From: Conoideocrella luteorostrata
Lineage: Eukaryota; Ascomycota; Sordariomycetes; Hypocreales; Clavicipitaceae
Reading direction: 5' to 3'
Length of the DNA stretch: 35,115 nt
NCBI GenBank assembly: GCA_032433595.1
Contig: JASWJB010000390.1
Coordinates: forward strand, 1 to 35,115
Part shown: in pieces, positions 31,309 through 35,115 of the stretch
Layout: the number at the start of each line of letters is the position of its first letter
How positions within the stretch are numbered: position 1 is the first letter of the stretch
Notes under the pieces: generated by a model
The model's database searches: none
What the model was told of the DNA's origin: nothing
Seen by the model: only the letters and a program-made list of their open reading frames with translations
Program-made: the position numbers and the translations under genes

Positions 31309-31324
31309 TACGGAGTACTCCGTA
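31309..31324. repeat. Perfect 16-bp palindrome TACGGAGTACTCCGTA
   Basis: Two TACGGAGTA nonamers overlap head to head to make a perfect 16-bp palindrome. It could be a dimeric regulator site or a mobile-element remnant; function not known. Confidence 0.85.
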
Positions 31325-32359
31325 GACATGTATTTCATTGACACTATCATAATCTCACATAGGCAGCTTCACATCCTGGACAGAACCTGATAACTTGAAG
31401 GGCCCAAACAGTGCATGAGTAATCCTACCTGTGGATCAACGCGGGATGGATGGCTCTGTTTCTGCCAAGAATTATGATCGGCCCCCATGTCCGGCTTACT
31501 CTCATTCTACGGGGGCAACTGCCCAGCACGGAGTTACGCTGAAATCTCTTTTGACGTTCGCATGAATTGACTGGTATAATTTCGTGCACCCGATATGAGC
31601 TAGGAGATAGTCTTGGCTAAGCGTGCTCATTATAAAAGGCGGCTAATAGCGCACCTACCACTTGCAGATTGGACTTCAACCAAACTTCTGACTGCCATGG
31701 TTAGAACAGCCCGAGGGCAGCTTTCAGCCGGCGACGGACAAAGACCTGAGACAGGGGAGACGGGGTCCCTTGCCTGCCGGTCTCCCCGTACCCTGTAGGT
31801 GGAGGCCTACTGGACTTGCCGGACATCTTAGTTTAGTAGTGGCTTGCGGATGGAACAGCCTGAAGGCCCTACGCTGGAATATTATTGTGTCGTTGATTAA
31901 CCAGCATTTCTTTGTTCATCTTCGCGCTCCGAAAATACTTCTTCAAGTGTGTCGTGCGGACCAGATCGAAGACGTTGTCCATCAGAGTACTCCGTATTCG
32001 GTGAGATGGTAGATGTTTGGGTCAGCCAGCTGCATGCCAAGCTGGCGGTGGCCATGTCTTACAAGGATATGGGCTTACAATATGTACAAGCTCGATCCCG
32101 CTCCTGGATGTGCCGTTTCCGTCCAGGGCGGCACCGCGGGTGAGATGAATGTCCCGAATGATTTCTTTGCGCCCGTGGTCAGATTCAATGGCCCCAACCG
32201 CGGGTGGGTGATGGATGGTTTTAATCTCCGTCTCCATACGGAGTATGCGAAGATGAAACAGTGCCGAGATCGTTTCTAGAAGCCGGTAACTAATGCGATG
32301 TCAGCGATGAGCGGGAGTTGGGCTTTGCTGCAAACAGTGCGTGCTTTTCCATCTACATA

Positions 32360-32382
32360 TACGGAGTTTCGAGTACTCCGTA
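32360..32382. repeat. TACGGAGT inverted repeat with 7-nt loop
   Basis: TACGGAGT (32360-32367) and its complement ACTCCGTA (32375-32382) are separated by seven bases, giving an 8-bp stem. It belongs to the TACGGAGTA set in this interval. Confidence 0.8.
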
Positions 32383-33168
32383 CTGAGTAGCGAGTAAGAA
32401 TCTACATAAGGATATCGGTCACCAATTGTGCTGAGTTACAGCCAACAAAGGGCACAGACGTCCATCACAGCAAGCGATCAAGTGCCTGAACTTCAGGCGA
32501 TGTTTCCCACATGGAACTGGATCGCAACCAACCGAACGGGTTTACTTCCGTTTCTGGCCACGGTCACCATTCACAAACCAGGGCTGCAGTTTGGCATCTT
32601 TTCTCTGACGAAGTCGGCCACGCGATCGCCCCCAAATGCCCACGAGTTCCAACCAACAGATGTGTACGGAGTATGACTACCCGGATGGGAAGGATGCCGG
32701 GCTTCGACCAAAAGATCCTCCGTTGTCGACCTCTAGGCCCCATGTCGAAGGAAGGAACCTGTTAGGCGCTAGCAAAATGGCCAGTGGCGAGGCCATCCCT
32801 CTGGGTATGCAGAAGTTCGTTAGTTGACGGGCAATTGCAGCTAACTTGTGGTGCTATGGTTGATTCCATCTTGCATCTCTGCTCCGCATGGAGCACTTCG
32901 CAGGTCGGCCACACCACCGTCGTGGAGAACTGACGCGAGCTAATGGGGTCACCCTCTGATGCAGGACGCTTCCATTTGAGGCAATGGATGGTCATCGCTC
33001 GCAAGACCGTGGTTAAAAAGAACTCATAAAATGGTGTACATCTCACGAACCGTAGCTAAGTATCAATGTGGCCTGCACTGGAATTCCCCCTCCTGTGGTC
33101 GCGAGATTCTGGTACTGACTTCCGTGCGGGGGCTCAACACTCTGTCTTAACTGGCACGAAGGATCGTC

Positions 33169-35043
33169 ATGAGGTCATCATCTACCCTGCTGCATCTACT
33201 CTTGCTGGCCCTGGCGGGGGTTTTCGGCCAGGTCGAGCTCCAACAGAGCTCATGGATTGACGGCTTCTTGCCGGAATGCAAATATGTACGCTAGTGATGT
33301 CCAAACTTCTTGTGGTTACCAAAGGCTAATTAGAGCGTTTCTAAGGTTCCTGGCGACAGGCGTTGGCCGCGCCAGTTTGAATGGGATGCTTTCAACGTCT
33401 TACTGGGCGACAAGCTCATCAAGTCAGAGCCCACTGCACAGTCATGTTATGATGGACCTCACAAAAACCTCGACCAATGCGCTCTTGTCAACAAATTGTG
33501 GCCAGACCAAGATTTCCAGACAGAAAAGCCGATTGGAAGACCTTATCCCTACAACATCACCTGTGCGCCCATCAACTATACCGCCGGTGAAACTCCCACG
33601 ACATGCACGTTGGGTCAGCTCCCTGCATACGCCGTCAATGCCACGACACGATACCACATCTTCTCCGCGCTGCTTTTTGCGAGGCTGCGCAACATACGGG
33701 TCACGGTTGCCAGCACTGGACATGACCTCCTTGGCCGAGCCGATGGCTACGGCAGCCTCGAGATCTGGCTGCGCAACTTCCGAAACAGCATCGACTTTCA
33801 AAAGACTTACAGCTCTGCCAATCGATGCGCAAAGTCAGGTTGGACGGGTAGCGCAATTCATATAGACGGTGCCTGGCAATGGAGAGACGTACATAAAATT
33901 GCCAAGAAGAACAACGTTATAGTTGTCGGTGGCGGCTCCATCTCCCCTGGTGCCACGGGTGGTTGGCCATCTGGCGGCGGCCACGGTCCTGCTTCCCGTA
34001 ACTATGGTCTCGGAGCCGATCAAATCCTCGAGGCTGAGGTGATGCTAGCCGACGGACGCATCGTGATTGTCAACCACTGCTCCCACACCGACCTCTTTAA
34101 AGCGCTTCGCGGTGGTGGCCCGGGCTACGGCATCGTTCTTGGAACGACAGTCAAAGCTCACCCCAACGTCGACGTAGTCACAGCCCACAGACTTGCCATT
34201 GCGCCTCTATACCAGACTCCCAACAACTCTGACCTTTTAGATGCAGTGGCTGTCTTGCTACAGTCCTACCCTACGTTGAATGACAAAGGATACGCGGGGT
34301 ATGCCTTTTGGTTCCGCAATTTCCCAACTGTTTTCGTTGGAGGCCAAAAGTCTGGTTACAGTCACGGCATTTGGACCATTGGGAAGGGTCAAAAGGAAGC
34401 AGAAGCAGCTTTTGCGCCAGTGCGCCAAGCTCTAGACAGGTACAAGGACAAGCTGTTTATCAACGAGACCTACGCCACTTACAAGGACTACTGGTCGTTT
34501 TACGATGCCGAGTCCGGTCTCCACGATCCTACCGGTTCCACGTCGCTCCTTACATCTCGCATGATCGATGCTCCCGCCGTCAGCGACTACGACAAAGTCA
34601 GAGAAACAGTGGAGGTTTTGAGCGGCGCGCCAGAGGAGTTTGCCTCTAACGTGGCCCTCTTGGTGTCTGGCGGTCAGGTCTTCAAAGATGCCGCCGATAA
34701 GACTTCTGGGTTGCATCCAGCCTGGCGAAAGTCGCCTTTTGTTCTGATCACCGGCCGAGGCATTCCCAAAGTCGCAAGCAACGCAGTTCGCAAGGCGGTG
34801 ACAGACGATATTACCTTTGTCAAAGGCGCCGCCGCTAAGAAGCTTGCGCCCGACACAGGAGGTTACATGAATGAGGGCAACCGCCACGACCCCGATTACA
34901 TCCAGGCGTTTTACGGGGATAATTACCCCAGTCATCTCGCTGTGAAGAAGAAATACGATCCTTTCAATGTGTTTTACTGTCCGACGTGTGTTGGAGCTGA
35001 GGCTTTTGTTGACCGACCCGATGGCGCATTATGCAGAGCATAA
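33169..35043 (+). CDS. Secreted FAD-linked oxidoreductase (berberine-bridge-enzyme type)
   Basis: Two exons, 33169-33285 and 33346-35043, with a 60-bp intron (GTACGC...TAAG); 604 aa. The first exon supplies a signal peptide (MRSSSTLLHLLLLALAGVFG), so the protein enters the secretory route. After the intron, VPGDRRWPRQFEWDAF is the usual N-terminal block. PCMH-type FAD domain: TGHDLLGRA with His165, the expected 8-alpha-histidyl FAD ligand; GGGSISPGATGGW; GGGHGPASRNYGLGADQILE. In bicovalent BBE enzymes a Cys follows the GG; here it is Ser237, so the flavin is probably bound through His only. The C-terminal BBE block is YDPFNVFYCPTCVGAEAF, ending at residue 604. Several NxT/S sequons are present. 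Relatives oxidise sugars, alcohols or alkaloids, or close rings in secondary metabolism. Substrate unknown. Confidence 0.92.
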
Positions 35044-35115
35044 CATAAGAGGGCAATGTTTGTGATGATAGTGCGCGGCAATTTCTTTACTTTTTTATCT
35101 AAAAATAAAATAAAA
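35044..35115. other. FAD-oxidase 3' end
   Basis: AT-rich sequence with AATAAAATAAAA at the window edge, consistent with the 3' UTR and polyadenylation region of the FAD-linked oxidoreductase. Confidence 0.5.

Larger units (their letters stand above)
30670..33168. other. 2.5-kb gene-poor stretch with TACGGAGTA cluster
   Basis: No confident gene. It holds six TACGGAGTA nonamers (31309, 31316, 31988, 32237, 32374, 32665), a TATAAAAGG at 31631-31639 with no clear gene downstream, and a GGGGAGAC/GTCTCCCC stem (31754-31761 / 31780-31787). Short frames at 32013-32279, 32428-32676 and 32511-32765 look slightly protein-like but match nothing I recognise; the interval may be partly a decayed gene. Confidence 0.5.

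Overview
The window is nuclear DNA from a filamentous ascomycete (Pezizomycotina), most likely a sordariomycete close to Hypocreales. The grounds are short introns (about 57-284 bp) with GTRNGT donors, intron-poor large genes, Pth11/SAT4-type rhodopsin-domain and F-box families, and typical fungal sequences for PGK, SEM1/DSS1 and IML2. The genus cannot be fixed from the sequence alone. There are no tRNA or rRNA genes, CRISPR arrays or intact transposons. I count twelve protein genes and re-derived splice junctions for each intron-bearing one; every model keeps a continuous frame.

Left half (1-17 kb), conserved or housekeeping: a large alpha/beta hydrolase with a disordered N-terminal half (minus, 620-3479), a long gene-free stretch, a sterol-desaturase-family membrane protein (plus, 6584-7576), IML2 (minus, 8023-10221), the proteasome-lid/TREX-2 subunit SEM1/DSS1 (plus, 11718-12169), phosphoglycerate kinase (minus, 12498-14106) and an Mpv17/PMP22 membrane protein (minus, 15082-15892).

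Right half (17-35 kb), accessory and rich in redox enzymes: an FMO-type flavin monooxygenase with an N-terminal NTF2-like region (minus, 17145-19103), divergent from a remarkable 970-residue single-exon protein (plus, 20509-23421), then a CYP52-like P450 (plus, 25508-27444), an F-box-like Cys-containing protein (plus, 28162-29241), a rhodopsin-domain GPCR-like protein (minus, 29445-30669), a 2.5 kb gene-poor stretch, and a secreted FAD-linked (BBE-type) oxidase (plus, 33169-35043).

The best candidate for something undescribed is the 970-residue protein. Its N-terminal ~420 residues align with the indoleamine 2,3-dioxygenase (IDO) fold, including the proximal-His region. They are followed by a ferredoxin-NADP reductase-like FAD/NAD(P)H module without an FMN domain, a cytochrome b5 domain with HPGG, and a C-terminal helical tail. 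This looks like a self-sufficient haem oxygenase carrying its own reductase chain. Its divergent FMO partner and the nearby P450 and FAD oxidase suggest a small oxidative pathway, possibly on an indole or tryptophan-like substrate. That pathway is inference: no NRPS, PKS, terpene cyclase or prenyltransferase is in the window.

A second unexplained signal is the nonamer TACGGAGTA (either strand). I found it twelve times, all intergenic, with six copies in 31.3-32.7 kb, two of which overlap as a perfect 16-bp palindrome.
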